In this document: positions 1 through 12,900 of the stretch, piece by piece | Numbering within the stretch: the first letter of the stretch is position 1 | How the letters are laid out: every line of letters begins with the position of its first letter | Assembly (NCBI GenBank): GCA_013399855.1 | Contig: VXAY01004762.1 | Span: forward strand, 124,001 to 188,000 | Length of the DNA: 64,000 nt | DNA from: Oxyruncus cristatus | Lineage: Eukaryota; Chordata; Aves; Passeriformes; Cotingidae | Reading direction: 5' to 3' | The notes under the pieces: model-generated | What the model was told of the DNA's origin: nothing | Databases searched by the model: none | The model's input: only the letters and a program-made list of their open reading frames with translations | Position numbers and translations under genes: made by a program

Positions 1-3000
1 CCCAGCTGTGTGCAAAATACAACAACCAACACATCAGCAGGAATGGCTCCAGTGACTCAATGCAGGCTCCTCCTCAAGACTAGGAGGGATGGTGGTCTGG
101 CTTTTCCTGCTTTCAGCCAGGAGAACAGGGGGCTAAAAAAGCTTCATGTCCTGCTCCTTCCAGCTCCTGCTCCTCAGACTGTGTGTGGATATGGGGTGGA
201 AAGGGACCACTTGGATGAAGTCCTTCAGGTAAAACCCTCTTCTCCACTATTTAAGCAGTCTGGCTGGTAGGGAGAGCAGTGAGCCCGCTACACGAGCTCT
301 GAGAAATCACCAGCTCTACAAGAGTGTGTATTGGCTAGTCACTGCTCTTGGTGGAGTCACCTCCCAGTTGTTCTAACTCATCACCTTTAACTCAATCTTT
401 TGATTGATGGAGACTCTGGATATATAAATCTGCAGGATTTATAACTTGGCACAGAAGGAAAATGATGATTGGCATCTCTAATAGGACTTGCAGGGGATAG
501 ATGGGTCAGTAAGGACCCGAAATCATAGCTGGTCCTGCTCGGTGAGATAAACTGATGCAGGATATGAATGTAAGGGGTGATAAAACTATGGATGAGGGCT
601 GTCCAGAGGGGCCATCTCCCCACACCTGCTCCAGGATTGCTGGAGCAGCATGGCAGCATGGAGAAACTGAACTTGGGCTCCTCTCCTGTGGCTGCTGCAG
701 GTGCCCAGTTTCTGCTGCCAAGGCCAGAGAGGAGGATGACAGGGGGATGGAAGGGGGGTGGCAGACTCCGCAAAAGCCAGGGGGATGGCAGACCCTCCTG
801 GGAGCAGTGGGAAGGTGGAAGCAGCCAACACAGACAGCAGCCACAGCTGAGTCAGAGCCACCAGCCTGCACGCAATTCCCAAAACCTGGCAACCTCTGTC
901 AGCCCCTCCCGCCCCCCTCCAGGCTTTCTCTCCCTCTGAGTGTCATCACAATTCGGGAGCTCTCCAGTCAGGGGAGGTTCCCATCATTCATTCTCCCTGT
1001 GCCATTGTACCACAGCGACTCCCAGTTCGATCCCTGTCAGAGGCTGTCACACACCCATCAAACCCTGCGCTGCCGCAACAATTCAACTCGCCAGGAATCA
1101 CCGTCTTCCTTTTCCAGGGGACGTTTCCGCAACTCCAGTCCACATTTTCCTTCCTTAACTCCGCACCAACAAAACTTCGGCTGAATAAGGAGAACAATGG
1201 GAGCAGCTAAACGCATTTCCATCCCCTGTCTCCTGGTAGCAAGCACAAATCCCGGGGGCGCAGGGATGCTGCCAGGCTTCCACAGGCTCTCTCCTGTCAG
1301 GTCTGTTAATGCCTGGATGCAGCTCTAACCCTCAGCCAAAGCCTCAACCTCTCACAAAGGCTGAGTAGAGAGATTTTGAGATTTCAGAGGATTCTCCTTG
1401 CTGGGAATGAAGAACAGGGACACGCGAGAAAGGTTTAAAGACGCGTTTAAAGTCGTTTTCTCCTGGGCAGAGGCACCCACTGGGCTTCCCCCAGGCATGG
1501 GGCAGTTTCTCAGTCTCAGCTGGGATGCTGATGGACACCTCAAATCTGGGAAAAAAAAATCTGGATGTATGAATAAATTAACCCTCCCAGAGAGTAGCAT
1601 CAGCCTTGAGCCCTAACCAGTTCCTTCCACCGCTCCTGATTTTGTCTTTGTTGGATCAGAAAGAAATTAATTTAATGGACAGCTACTTTTTTCTTGCCCT
1701 TTCTTCATCTCATTTTTATAAACCCCATAGGGAAGTAAAGCATATGATCAGAGACAGCCTACTTGCTGCAGAAGCCAATTTGCAGAGTAAGACAGTTATA
1801 ACCACCCAAAAGGTGGTGGGAGGGATTGTTGGCCTTATTTATACTTGGCTCATGCTGGTGATTCCTCCAGAGAGTCAAAAAAAGAGTAAACCCCCATTAG
1901 AGACAACTTCTGACAAGTCATGCTTTTAAACTTCCCCACATCTTTAGCCTGTTACATAGAATATCTCTACAACCTATGTAAAAATCTACCATCTATATTG
2001 ACGATTATAAGTATTAAAGAGGTATTACTTTCTGGGTGAAGGCAGAATTAAAATCTCAGTTGTTCTGCTTCTTCACTCTGAGCTTTAATCCCTCCTGAAA
2101 TACACACACAAATATGGAAAACTCCTCCTGCCAGCTGCACACCAAACCTCCTGGGCAACATGAATCAGACAGCACAGCTTGAAGAGGAACAAAAATCAGC
2201 TTTATCCATTCCCATTCTTCTTACCTGGGCCAGCCACCACGTGCTGTTTCTGCAGCCTTCCAGGCTCCTCCTGCTCAAGGGATATTTTGTACTCAAATTC
2301 AGCTCCCCAGCTTGTTTTTTTTCCCCAACACTTGAGAGCAACTTAGAGCAGCTCGAACACTTCAGACCTCTCACTCCAACTCCGGCCAGATCCAGTAGCT
2401 GTGGCCAATTAATGCGTCCTAAAAGCCTTTGATGTGCTGTTATCAAGTGTGTATTACACTGAGAATTTCATGGTATTTAACTGAATATGGGCATTACAGG
2501 CTTGGAACGGCTCTGCCTCACCTGCTGGCAGGAGGAGGGGAGGGTTGCCAAGGCGGGGATGAAGAGCAACAGGGATTCTCACACTGGGACTCTCTAGTTG
2601 TTGCTGCGCAGTTTTAAGTCTTCCTCAGAATGTTTTCAGAGAAGTGTGATGGAACAGCCTCTCAAGGAGGTCGGAACAGCTTTGACAACTCCTAACGATG
2701 AAAAAAAAAGAAGAAGTTGAAAAAAATTAAGAGTGTTAGAAAATGAAATATTCAGGATCCTGGGAATAATAAATAGTCATGGTGGAGAGCAATTTCTCTT
2801 TTGTTTTTGTCTGGAGACATAGAAGAGAACAAAGGAGTACCTGTTTCTTGATTCCTCAGCTAAGAAGCACAACTGGCTCATGCCTCCCGTGTTCCCTGCA
2901 CAGCCAGAGCTGCCAGATCAGTTACTGCTGTGTGAGGAGTGATCCCCGTTTAAGGAGCAACAGGGGACTTGAGGCAAGTGCTGGGAGAAGAGCAGCACTG

Positions 3001-5487
3001 GCTGCAGGAAGACATGATTTTCTAGTTTTAATATTAACTGAAGACCAGAGCTAGGTATAGAGAACTCTTCACTGTCACAGGCTTCCATGCTCTGCCATGG
3101 GGAAGCTTTGCAAGTGGGATAATTGCAGTGGTGTGAAGTGCTTTGATTAGGAATTTCTGAAACAGCCTTTGATGTTGCTGGTGATCTCTGCATGCGGGTT
3201 TTTCTCTGCTGAGAATAAACAATGAGAAAACACGTCTGAAGTTTCCAGTTAGATGGGTTCAGCCGGGATCAGCATCAGCCCCAACCCTGTCTGGAAAGAG
3301 GCTCCATACAAATATCAAGCAATCCATCACTGTAAGGGAGGAAACAGCAAACAAACCTCGCCGTGTCTGCTGACAGCAGGAGCAAAGACAAGCACAACAT
3401 AGGCACGTAAATATTCCAGAAACAGCCTAGAGAAAGGCAGGCAGAAAGACCTGACATTTCCCTCTCCTTGTTACAACTACAAAAGCCATGAGGGCATCCA
3501 GGTGTTACAAACTGCAGCTGTTCTCCCTCTTCCTTTCAGTCCTGCTGGTTCCCCATAAGTGATCAGGATCAGTTTGGGTCTTTTTTGAACTTTTCCATTT
3601 GTGAATCACAAGTTTCATAGCTCTGCCCTCTCTAAAGCATCATAGAATCAGGTTTGCCTTTAAACAACCAAATAAATGGGGCTCCAGCAGTCCATCCAAC
3701 CCTCTGCAAGGCAAGACACCTGCCTGAAGCTGAACATGTGCACCCCAGAGGGTTCCACAAACCCAAGAGCACAGCAGTTTATGCTTTTCATACCCATCTT
3801 CTGCAGTAAGTTGCACCCAGTTTTCCAGCCAGGTTTTGGGAGTTGTTTTTCCCTTTTGGTCATGCAAAGAAGGAAAGATGGGCAGTAGCTCTGCCACACA
3901 ACTGCAACGTCTTCTTGACGCAGCTGCCTCCATGTGATGGAAAGACTTTGCCTGCAGCTGGGATCCAAACACAAGCCATGTCTCAGGGTGCTTTGCTGAC
4001 TCAGAACGGGAAGCACATTCCCACGGGATACAGCTGGTCCAGCATGACTGTTCATCACATCCATCGTGCCTTTCGCAGACAGCTTTTGCTTTGGCCCCTG
4101 GAAACTCCCACTGTGACCTAAATGCTGCCAGATACACAGCTCCTCACTCTGGGGGCTGCACTTTGGGCAGGAAAGGAACAGGTACAGATTCCTAAACTCC
4201 TTCCTGACTGCAGGGTGTTCCATCTTCATATTTGAATTGCCACCAAACTGCTGTGTGAAGGGGGCACGGTCAGATTTAAACAAAAATAGTTTCAAAAATT
4301 AGCTGACAAGTGAACCTTACAGAGGAGAGGGTTTTCTTCTCTCTCCCAGTCACGCGAGTTGGTGCTGTTTTTTATAACGCTTACAGATCTTAAAACAACT
4401 GACTGTCCCAGAAGTTTACAAAACCCTAAGGAGCCATGAAAAGAATCCCCCACCCCCTTGTTACTTAGAATCATAGAACGGTTGGGATTGGAAGGGACCT
4501 TAAAGATCATCTTGTTCCAACCCTCTGCCATGGGCAAGGACACCTTCCACTAGACCAGGCTGCCAACTAGACCAGGACAACCTGGCCTTGAAACTCCCGA
4601 CAGGCAACAAACACAAACCTTTCAACACAACACTGAAGTCTAGAACATACCTTGCAGCAGGCTCGGGTGCCCTTTTTTCTGCAGCCTTCAACCCCCTTCT
4701 CCTGAGGCAGGGCCAGCTCTGCAGCTCCAGCATTGGAGGTGGCTCCAAGGCAAGGGATTTCCAGGAGACCGGTCACCCAAAATGCCAGTGAAGGGGTGAC
4801 CTGGGGGCGGGGACAGCACTGCTAAGGAAATCTTGCTGGCTCCATTCAAGCCTTCATTCAGGCATCAAGGCGGTGAGGATGAAGCCTGTCTCCTCCACTC
4901 CCTGCAGCTCTTTCATTTTGCCCCAGCAGCAGCTCTGGCACCTTCAGCTGGTCACAGGTGGAGGATGGGGACTGCAGGCTCTTGGAAGCAAGGACTGTTT
5001 CTCTGCTCAGCCCTCAGCATGCCAAGCAAGTGCTTTTCAGGTCTGTAGAACAACCACTACCTTTCCTGTTTCTTCTTATTCTTGGCACAAAGGCATCTGA
5101 ATCGCTTCCAACTGAGGTTAAAAGCATTTAAGTCTGTTTGCACACGGGTTTTTTTAAAGCGACCTCTACTTTTAACACACACTTCCCCCACCATCCACTG
5201 AAGTATCCAAACTACTTTTCATTTAGGAACTACCCTCATATATATTCCTGAGAAAAAAAGCTCTAGAGTAAGATTTTGTCCCCTTTGTATTTTACCTATT
5301 GCTTCATTTTCAAATTTCAACTTCGTATTTGAACAGTTACATCACACATCTCCCACCTCAGGTGGTGGAGGGGAAACATGAACTAGAAAGAGCACAATAA
5401 TTCCTATCATCCTTGTTTCCTAGGCAGACCAAAATACTGCTTACAAAATACCAGTATTTTTACACTACAAAAATACAATTAGGCTCT
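1..5487. other. Intergenic DNA downstream of RYBP
   Basis: I see no gene in this stretch. Open frames up to about 210 codons occur (for example 555-1184 and 3660-4295), but they overlap each other in several frames on both strands, are low-complexity or Pro/Ser-rich, and match no family I recognise. A CR1 fragment lies at 4467-4602. Confidence 0.7.
4467..4602 (-). mobile_element. CR1 LINE fragment, 3' end
   Basis: The sequence starts AGAATCATAGAACGGTTGGG and continues with the classic CR1 3'-terminal words (GGAAGGGACCTTAAAGATCA, CCATGGGCAAGGACACC, CCACTAGACCAGG) in reverse complement. The element's 3' end is therefore at the low coordinate. It is 5'-truncated, as usual for CR1. Confidence 0.9.
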
Positions 5488-5887
5488 CGATTACATTTTA
5501 TTGAATTTACTCCTGGGAGTTTGTTAGCACAAGGCAGCCAAAGGAACTCCCAAGGGCTCTCACTAAATCCTCTGCACTAAAGCCTTGCTGCTCCTGCAGT
5601 TACAGAAAGGGGAAAAATGATTATTTCCAAGAACCGGAAACCCAAATTCTGCACACACATCCACCACAAACTCTCTGCACGTCGTGAGTCCCCAAACTGG
5701 ATTTACTTGCTTGACTGAGGTTCTCCATGTGCACAACCTGTGTTTGCAGAAGTGGGTGCTCGAGCTGCGGCTCCTGGTCAACATGTACAGACTGACAAGC
5801 TGCTCCAACAGCAGGAGTTCTCCACCTTTTCTGAATACTGGCATCTCCCAAAAAAGAGAGCTTTCAGATTTAATTAAATTTTACTAT

Positions 5888-5893
5888 TTTATT
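5888..5893 (-). promoter_or_regulatory. RYBP: Alternative distal polyadenylation signal AATAAA
   Basis: This is a second AATAAA in transcript sense, 124 bp beyond the previous one. A T-rich tract (CTCTTTTTTGGG) lies about 35-50 bases further on. It could be the main or an alternative end. Confidence 0.35.
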
Positions 5894-6011
5894 TGTGAAA
5901 AAACTACAAGCAGAATTCATAAATAGACATTTCTATTTAAAGCAGGAAAATGATAAAGTGGCTTCTAATAACAGTCGTGCACATGCCAGTAACAGGAATA
6001 TATTAACATCT

Positions 6012-6017
6012 TTTATT
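6012..6017 (-). promoter_or_regulatory. RYBP: Candidate distal polyadenylation signal AATAAA
   Basis: TTTATT on the plus strand reads AATAAA in the RYBP transcript, about 3.68 kb after the stop codon. The transcript-sense sequence just downstream (below 6000) contains TGTTACTGGCATGTG and TGTTATT, a plausible GU-rich downstream element. It is the best single candidate for the main 3' end. Confidence 0.45.
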
Positions 6018-6723
6018 TGCTAGACAAAGAGCAGTGTCCAATATAAATTTCCCAAAAACATTTAAGACCTGTGAATTTCTGACCAGTTCACAAAACCACC
6101 ATTGACACTTTAGCATGAAGATTAAAACAAACCTAACAGGACTGTCAGCTCTAAAGACTTTACAGAGCGGAAAAACTTTCAGAAGCGTTATACAAGCTGT
6201 CTTTCTGGGCAAATGAAAAATATAGCTCGTATAATACATTAACATAAAAATCCACAAGATAAGATTATGTTTTGACATACTTAAACAAGCATTCTATATT
6301 TGTCTCCAACAAACAAAGCTAAGGAAATAATGTAACCATCTTTACACAGTAAATTAAGGTTACAAGTCATACACAAGAACAGAACTGCTTGCGCATTAAA
6401 AACTGTTCAGCTCCATTGTCATACTCTAAATGTTGGCTCTTAAAACCATTCGGTTACATACAAGCAAAGGTTATTATATAGTCAGCAATTAATAAATTTT
6501 TCAATAATTTAAGTTTATGGTAGAGCTTAAAAAAGTAGACTGAGAATGATCTTGGTAAGGCAGGTGAAACATCTCAGTGGAAATAAACTCACGGAAGCTG
6601 TTGCCAAATTTTCGATCTGTCCAATCTGAAGCAAAGTTCCAATTAGAATAAATAGCCCGGTCGTGTAAAACGCTGTCACCTTTCCTTTGCAGAACTACGT
6701 CAACTGAGCAAGTCAGGCAAGCT

Positions 6724-6755
6724 GTGTCGGTGTCTGTGTGTGTGTGTGTCTGTGT
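6724..6755. repeat. GT/TC microsatellite
   Basis: This is an interrupted GT repeat (TCGGTGTCTGTGTGTGTGTG and onwards to TCTGTGT) in the inferred 3' UTR. It reads as CA repeats in the RYBP transcript. Confidence 0.85.
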
Positions 6756-7012
6756 AAGAGTCGAAACTTCGCAATCGTAACACTGTGCTTCACTTACCTG
6801 CTTTCTGTGCCACTGAACACCGCGAATCTGGTCCTTCCCTACACTAGTGTTTTGGTTGGTTTGGTTCTCAAACACCTTCCCCACCACCAGCGGGACAGCC
6901 CACGGACACGGCGCGGGGGGAATCCCACCGGAGGGCGTGCCAACTGCAGAAATTAAGTGTAAAAGCAAACGCTGCCCTTCAAACCCACAACACAACAGCT
7001 ACGGATGAGGCC

Positions 7013-7033
7013 GGGGGAGTGGGGGGGGGGGGG
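7013..7033. repeat. G-rich run
   Basis: Five Gs, then AGT, then 13 consecutive Gs (7021-7033). The inferred RYBP transcript would carry the complementary C run. Confidence 0.9.
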
Positions 7034-7105
7034 TTTCAATGCTCAGCAAGCAATCCCTAACTGAATGCAGAATTACAGGTCACTTGTTCCAAAGAAGTTT
7101 TCCCA

Positions 7106-7111
7106 TTTATT
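7106..7111 (-). promoter_or_regulatory. RYBP: Candidate proximal polyadenylation signal AATAAA
   Basis: AATAAA in transcript sense lies about 2.6 kb after the stop codon, in the context TATAAATAAATGGG. The downstream element is weak. Its use would give a shorter 3' UTR that omits the C-run and CA-repeat segments. Confidence 0.25.
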
Positions 7112-7282
7112 TATAGCAAGCTACTTTATCAAGGAGGAGGAGGCCAAAGAGACAGATGTTACCGACTTCACCACGAGTAGCTGGTTACGGCGTTAAAGCT
7201 TTTTCAGCTGATCTACAGGTCTATTTTCACTTGAAAAAGAAGCAATTTCCTGGTACACACAATGCTTTTTTTTTTTTTATCC

Positions 7283-7290
7283 NNNNNNNN
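7283..7290. other. Short assembly gap (8 Ns) inside T-runs
   Basis: Eight Ns are flanked by long T-runs on both sides (7266-7278 and 7300-7336). The homopolymer has probably defeated assembly, so the local length is unreliable. Confidence 0.9.
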
Positions 7291-9189
7291 CCACAAGTTT
7301 TTTTTTTTTTTTTTCCTTTTTTTTTTTTTTTTTTTTGCACAAATTCCCAGATCCAGTGAAGAAGGTGAGCGCGTGGTTTGACTTGAAGCACCAGAATCAG
7401 CCCCACTGAGGCCCACTCGCTCACGCTCCTGGCTGGATCACGGCCGAGATGCACGCAAGCCTAATTGATAATGGATCATTTATAAAGCAGTGCAAAATAT
7501 ACAAGTTCAGGGGCATCTTCAAAAAATCTCTCTTAAAAAATTATTCCAATACATTTCAGTAAAATAAATAAATATGGCTGACCAGTTTACCCTCCCTGAG
7601 ACCCTTAAAGGAATAGTAAAAACTGGAAAAGGAATGTCTTTGCAATATCCCACTAATGTTAAAATGTGGATTGAGATATTCATAGTATTTAAAACTATGT
7701 ATAATAAATTGTCTTGATGCTCATAGGAAGCATCTGTTTTCCTTTGGTTCTTTAATACTTTAAAAATGCTTAAAAAAGACAGCCTATACTGTGAATATAA
7801 GCAGAATTAAGTTGGGGTGCCCACGTTAACATACTCAGAATAAAACTGCTGCTGCCAAGGCACTGCCAAGCACATGCCTTCAAGCAGGGGCTGTAAAAGA
7901 TCCCTAACTCACACATTTCTGTCACCAGTGTGAAAGGAACCTACATCTGCTACTCAAAACCACACAGATTTTAAAAGATATATCAGTTGCCTCCACAAAG
8001 AGAGATTTCTCTTACCGAGCAAATAATTCATAACACAACAAGCAGGCACAAAGTTGTCAAAATGTGGCCCTCTTGCATCACGCCCAAAAGTTATGCATTT
8101 GATGTCAAATGAAGCCACAGCCTCTGTGCCTGAAATTACTGCAAAGCACCCTGGGGCCACTAAATAAAGATGAAAAGCCAAAGAGGTTTAGGGGTTTGTT
8201 TTGCTTTTTTTAAAAAAAAAGTTTGTTTCACCTCTTCAGCCAAGTGTTTTAGCAGGATAATGCATGGAAGGTAAACTGTAAAGCAACACTAACAGGCCAG
8301 GAAAAGAAATCATAGTCTGGATAGCTTTAGAGTAAGAACGAAGGAGATGCTGGTCATGAGCATGAGCCACGTGTCGCTCACTTGCCAGCATGAAAGCTTT
8401 TCCCTACTTTTGCTCCCACAGCAGGAGACTCCGAAGCATCCAAGTGCTGACAAGCCCATCACTGGACAAGATGCTGTTCAGAAACAACCCTTGGAATACA
8501 GATGGACTTCAGGGAGAAGAGCCATCCCAACAGCCAGGATGGGACAGATGGCAGGGGCTGACAACCACTGACCCACACGCGGCTGGAACGAGCACCAGCT
8601 TGGTTCCTCAACCCGGGATCACTCCCAGCCCTATGGCTCCCGCTGCCTTCACCCCACAGCCACCACTCCAGTTCTACAGTTACCTCAGGCACCGAGGCAG
8701 GGGGATGGAATTCACTAACTCTACCACCACCAGCACCCGTGGGACCGGCTGTGCACAACACCGTGATGCTCACGATACCAAAACACACGGATCCATGGCG
8801 TAACACCAGCAGTCTGGTTGGGAAGGTTATGCTCCAGCTGGGCATGGACCTGCACATCACCAATGTGAGGGACCCTAGTGGAAACACAAGCTACCTGGAG
8901 CAACCCTCTCTCATCTCAGATCCCAAGCTGTAACAATCAAAACTGTGTGTCCAGTATGTTTTAACCATTGCTTAGGGAAGAAATTGGGAAGGAACAACAG
9001 AGAGAACAGGTCCCATCCAGGTTCAAACCTTCAGGAACACTTTTCACCAAAGACCAGTTCCATTTCAGTTTCAGTACTTTCACAGAAGGGGACTGTCCCA
9101 GATCTTGAACTGTTCAATTTTTTTTTTTTTTTATCACTTCACAGTGTTTCAAGCACCAGCGTTTCCATGTATTGGTTTCAAATAACCCT

Positions 9190-9235
9190 TTATATATATT
9201 TATTTATATATATATTTATATATAATTTATATCAA
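9190..9235. repeat. AT-rich simple repeat
   Basis: Alternating TA and TTTA units make an imperfect AT microsatellite in the inferred 3' UTR, about 460 bp after the RYBP stop codon. Confidence 0.85.
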
Positions 9236-9696
9236 AACTGATAGTACACAGTATAACTGGAAGAAGAACTGAACTTAAAAAGGATATGTTGAAAGAGGAT
9301 GGAGTTTGTGAATGCAATAAATAAAGCCCCCTTCCCTCCCCACCCGCTCCCGACCCCAAAACAAAAAGTTGTCATGTTCATGGAAAATTGTGCACAGCAG
9401 ATATTATAAAAAAGTAGATTCAGGAGCACATCCAATTATAAATGATTGTTAGGAAAATCATATAAAACAATGGAATACATAAAAGTGTCAAGAGTAATCG
9501 TTAGGGTGAGAAATTCCTTGGTGGCCAGATGCCCACGGCAAGCAGAAATTATCCTGGTTGCATCAGTAAGAGGTCGATGTCCGAGAAAGTGTGTTCAAGC
9601 ACAGAAGAGGCTCTCCAGGATTTGAACAGCGTGGGCAGGTGGAGTGTTTGAATTTCATACCCTGATTCATAGTTTCCACAACTCCATGTGCAATTT

Positions 9697-9949
9697 TCAG
9701 AAAGATTCGTCGTTGACTGCCGACATGTCCCCCTTTGGCGTGGAGGAACGGGACGAGCCCTTGTCTGTGCTCTCAGAGCCCGAGCTGCTCTGATTCTGTT
9801 GTTCTGATCCTGCACTGGAGGTCACTGTAGAAGACGACGTGGATGAAGAGCGAGTCTTTTCTTTAAAGTCTGTGATAATTACTGTGACATTTCCCACTGT
9901 GACTGCCAGCTGCTGTGCGGTACTTCTGTCCACATTTTTCAGTCTGGGT
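9697..9949 (-). CDS. RYBP: RYBP coding exon 5: RING1B-binding hairpin, Ser/Thr tail, stop
   Basis: This is the last coding exon, with 253 coding bases (residues 145-228) and the stop TGA at 9697-9699. It begins (R)[16 protein letters not shown] and continues [16 protein letters not shown]. That is the C-terminal beta-hairpin region which in RYBP/YAF2 inserts into the RAWUL domain of RING1B and competes with CBX proteins (established for residues ~145-179). A Ser/Thr/Gly/Gln-rich tail follows, ending [15 protein letters not shown]. The acceptor ATTTTAG|ACC leaves one base to complete Arg145 with AG from exon 4. The hairpin module begins exactly at the exon boundary. The open frame also continues upstream into the intron with no stop for about 518 bp; homology and the splice site place the true exon edge at 9949. 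Confidence 0.96.
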
Positions 9950-12900
9950 CTAAAATAAATGAGAAGCCATTTATTAAAAGGATAAAAATAAACAAGAAGG
10001 GAAGAGTTTATTAGAGAAAGCATTGGAAAACAAACTCGGTGTGACTCGTCCTCCCCTCGCCGGCACAGATGGCAGTAGCTGGGAGGAGAACCCAGGCAGC
10101 AGGAAGTGCTGCACAGTGGAGGATGAAGGTTTGACTTGCTCCCTGTGCCAGCCAGGCTCAGCCCCAGAGGAACGACCTGTCTCAGAGCTCTGCACAGGGC
10201 AGCTGTTGTAGACTTATCCCTAATCCAACTCTGCCAGAAAGGAGGACACCACGGCAGAGCCAAGCGGTCAGGAGCCAGACAGAGTGAAGGAGCTCCTCCC
10301 CAAGGGGCAGATGAAAGAGTTCTCTTATCTAAATTCACCATCTCACCATGTGCCCTGATGTTATGAGACAAGGCTATGACTCTGCAATACAAAACCACAT
10401 GAAAGCATTCGGCCACGGCTCTTTCATTCCCATGTTGGAACTCTGCAGCTGCAAACAACACAGGCACTGGGACAACTTGGCTTCTCTTTCAACTACTCTG
10501 AGCTTATACAAATCAGATGCCCAATCAGCCTATGGATAGAATAGCTCAAAATGTTCCCTCTGGAATCAAGGCTATTGTAAATAAAATCCAGAATGTACAA
10601 AGGTATTTCTTGCAGCCAGACCTTTTGATTAGAAGAAAAAAAAAAAAACAAAAAACACCCCAAATGACCAGAAAAGAACCCACTGGTATTTATTGCTCAG
10701 GATTATCTCAGTAATTTGCATGCTGTGCTATCATTCAATTAGTAATGTAGCTAATAAGGGTCTAAACTCTAGGAGGCTGACATTCATGCACATTTCACGG
10801 GCTGGTCCAAAGCTCTGCTACAACAAACCTTGGACACTCCTCCAGCTACCAGCAAATTCCAAGTCAGCTGCAGTGAGTGCTGTAATTTACAGCTTTTGCT
10901 CCTAATTAAGGGTCAGGCTTAAGCAGCAGAATATTCCCAATAGGGAAATTAAAAAGGAGAGTCTTTATACATCAGTGAAAAGTAGCTTGCTGAGAGCTGC
11001 CTTATTGAGAGGGATGGAGGGAAGGTTAGTTTACTTTGGGATCAAGCTCCAGCTTTTAAACCACTCTGCCTTTTCTCCTCCTCGTTTGCAGCACACTAGG
11101 CTAGTGCAGTAAAACAGAAAAAGAGGGGAATTAAGCTCATTCTGCATCTGCCATGAATACTCAATGGCTTGCAGTGGTATTACCAAGGAGAACGTCCTGT
11201 AGTAGTAGCTATCCAAGTGGTATTTCAGAACTAGACAGAATAGAAAAAAATGTATCAAGGACAGATGTATAGCTTCTAAGATAGAACAACTGCATTTCTG
11301 CAAAATTCCTTACCAAAAAATGAAGTTACTGCACCAAAAATAGTATTTTCTTATCTAACCTAGGACGCTGTTTCAATTTTTAAAAAGTACCACAGGAAAA
11401 GCATTTCAAATAGACAGAAAACGCAAAAAAAAAAAACCCCACTGCACAACAGCCAGTAAAGCCTCCTACTTGCACCAGCCCCTGGGCTCAGGGACCGGCC
11501 TTTCCCAGCCCAGCGCCGTGCTCACGGCCTCCCGCGCCCACACGGGTGTCGTACACACGCACCGGCTGCCAACCCCAGCACGTAACCACGGGCCAGATGA
11601 AGTGATGTCACCTTGTCTGCGGGTAACAAGAAAGGCCAGCCAGCTCAGCAAGTTTTGGGGTTTCCGCGGCTCTCGGCAGATGCCCCCACGCGCAGCGCCG
11701 AGCGTTCCCGGAAGCTCGGTACGAGTACGTATTTTCCTCCCCAAGCCCTGAGTTCCTCTAGGAAACCCAGTTCTTCCTGTAACTTGCCTGGGTCACTTGT
11801 TTTCTCCTGTGCTCAGAAACAGCCCCCAAAAAACATGCTGGCCCAGATACCGGAACAGACACTGCTGCCTCCACCTTCCTACAGGGCTGAATGTGAACTC
11901 TGGCTATTGCTTGTCAAAAACCAGCACTCAGAGTTTAGGGGGGGAAGGAAAACGAGGAAGAAAATAAAAATGGAACTGTCCATGCATCTTTAAATGCCAT
12001 GACAAAGTAACACAGAAGGGGAAGCAGGGCTGAGGTGCAGGATTTCTCCACAGTCCCACTCACAAATATTCTCAATGTCAGTTTTAGAACTGAGCTCTCT
12101 GACCGTTTCTCCAGAAGGTTTTCGGGGTTTCCCCTGTACAAGGAGCTGATTAAGCACAGACGGAAAGCTCCAGACAATCTCTTCGGCACATGCACACAAT
12201 TTTTGCTTCTTATAGAAGGCAAATGGATTGGCCCATTCATGTTATTTTACAGAATTAAACACCCCGGTGCTGCATGTTTACAGCGAAAAAGGTTTATGGT
12301 CAAATAAGAAAAGTGTTTCAAAACATTCAATCTGAGTGCACATGCAATCAAAGCATTCAGTCTGAGGGAGAAATAGGATAAACAGGGATACTTTGTCAGA
12401 AGCAGGCATGATATCCAGGAAGTTCAAACAGGATTTCTTGAAAATCCAGAGAGCCCTAAAAGGCATTTTACAAAATAAAACCAAACCCAAAACAACAGTT
12501 AAACAATCTGGGCATGAAAAAAAGCTGAACAGGTAACTTATAACTCTGTAAAAATCAGATCCTTTAAAAAGACCACTGACAGCACTCCCGAGGGCAGTGC
12601 AAGAAAAGTTCCACTAAACTAAACACTTAAAAAGACAGGTTAAGAACTGAGGGGAGATGAGGTAGCCCTTAAAAATACCCAGGTAGATCTGATACTATTA
12701 AGGCTTAATTAAGAATGACAAAAGCTTGCCACAGAACGTGGACTAAAAGACTCTGCAGTAGACAGAGCGACTCATTCAAGAAGGAAAAACAATTATTTGA
12801 TGTAATCTCTCAATTTAATATTGTGTCATCAGTCAAGTGCATCAAGTCTCCTGCACGCCAAATCTCAAAGAAAGTACCATTTAAAGAACAGGACAAGAAA

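Larger units (their letters stand above)
5990..9696 (-). other. RYBP: Inferred RYBP 3' UTR
   Basis: The sequence follows the stop codon with no further coding exon. RYBP mRNAs in other vertebrates have a 3' UTR of several kilobases (family knowledge). The nearest plausible ends here are AATAAA signals on the minus strand at 6012-6017 and 5888-5893. The region holds an A/T repeat (9190-9235), T-runs (9118-9132 and around the small gap at 7283-7290), a 13-base G run (7021-7033; C run in the transcript) and a GT repeat (6724-6755; AC repeat in the transcript). The exact 3' end is not proven. Confidence 0.5.

Noticed and set aside
3640..3760. Possible further CR1 fragment (CATAGAATCAGG then CCATCCAACCCTCTGC)
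   Set aside because: Only two short CR1-like words; the sequence between and after them does not follow the CR1 order.
3660..4295. 211-codon minus-strand frame downstream of RYBP
   Set aside because: Rich in Cys, Trp and Ser in no ordered pattern; no homology recognised and another minus-strand frame of 165 codons overlaps it.
9318..9327. AATAAATAAA polyadenylation-like motif
   Set aside because: It is on the plus strand, antisense to RYBP, and no plus-strand gene ends there.
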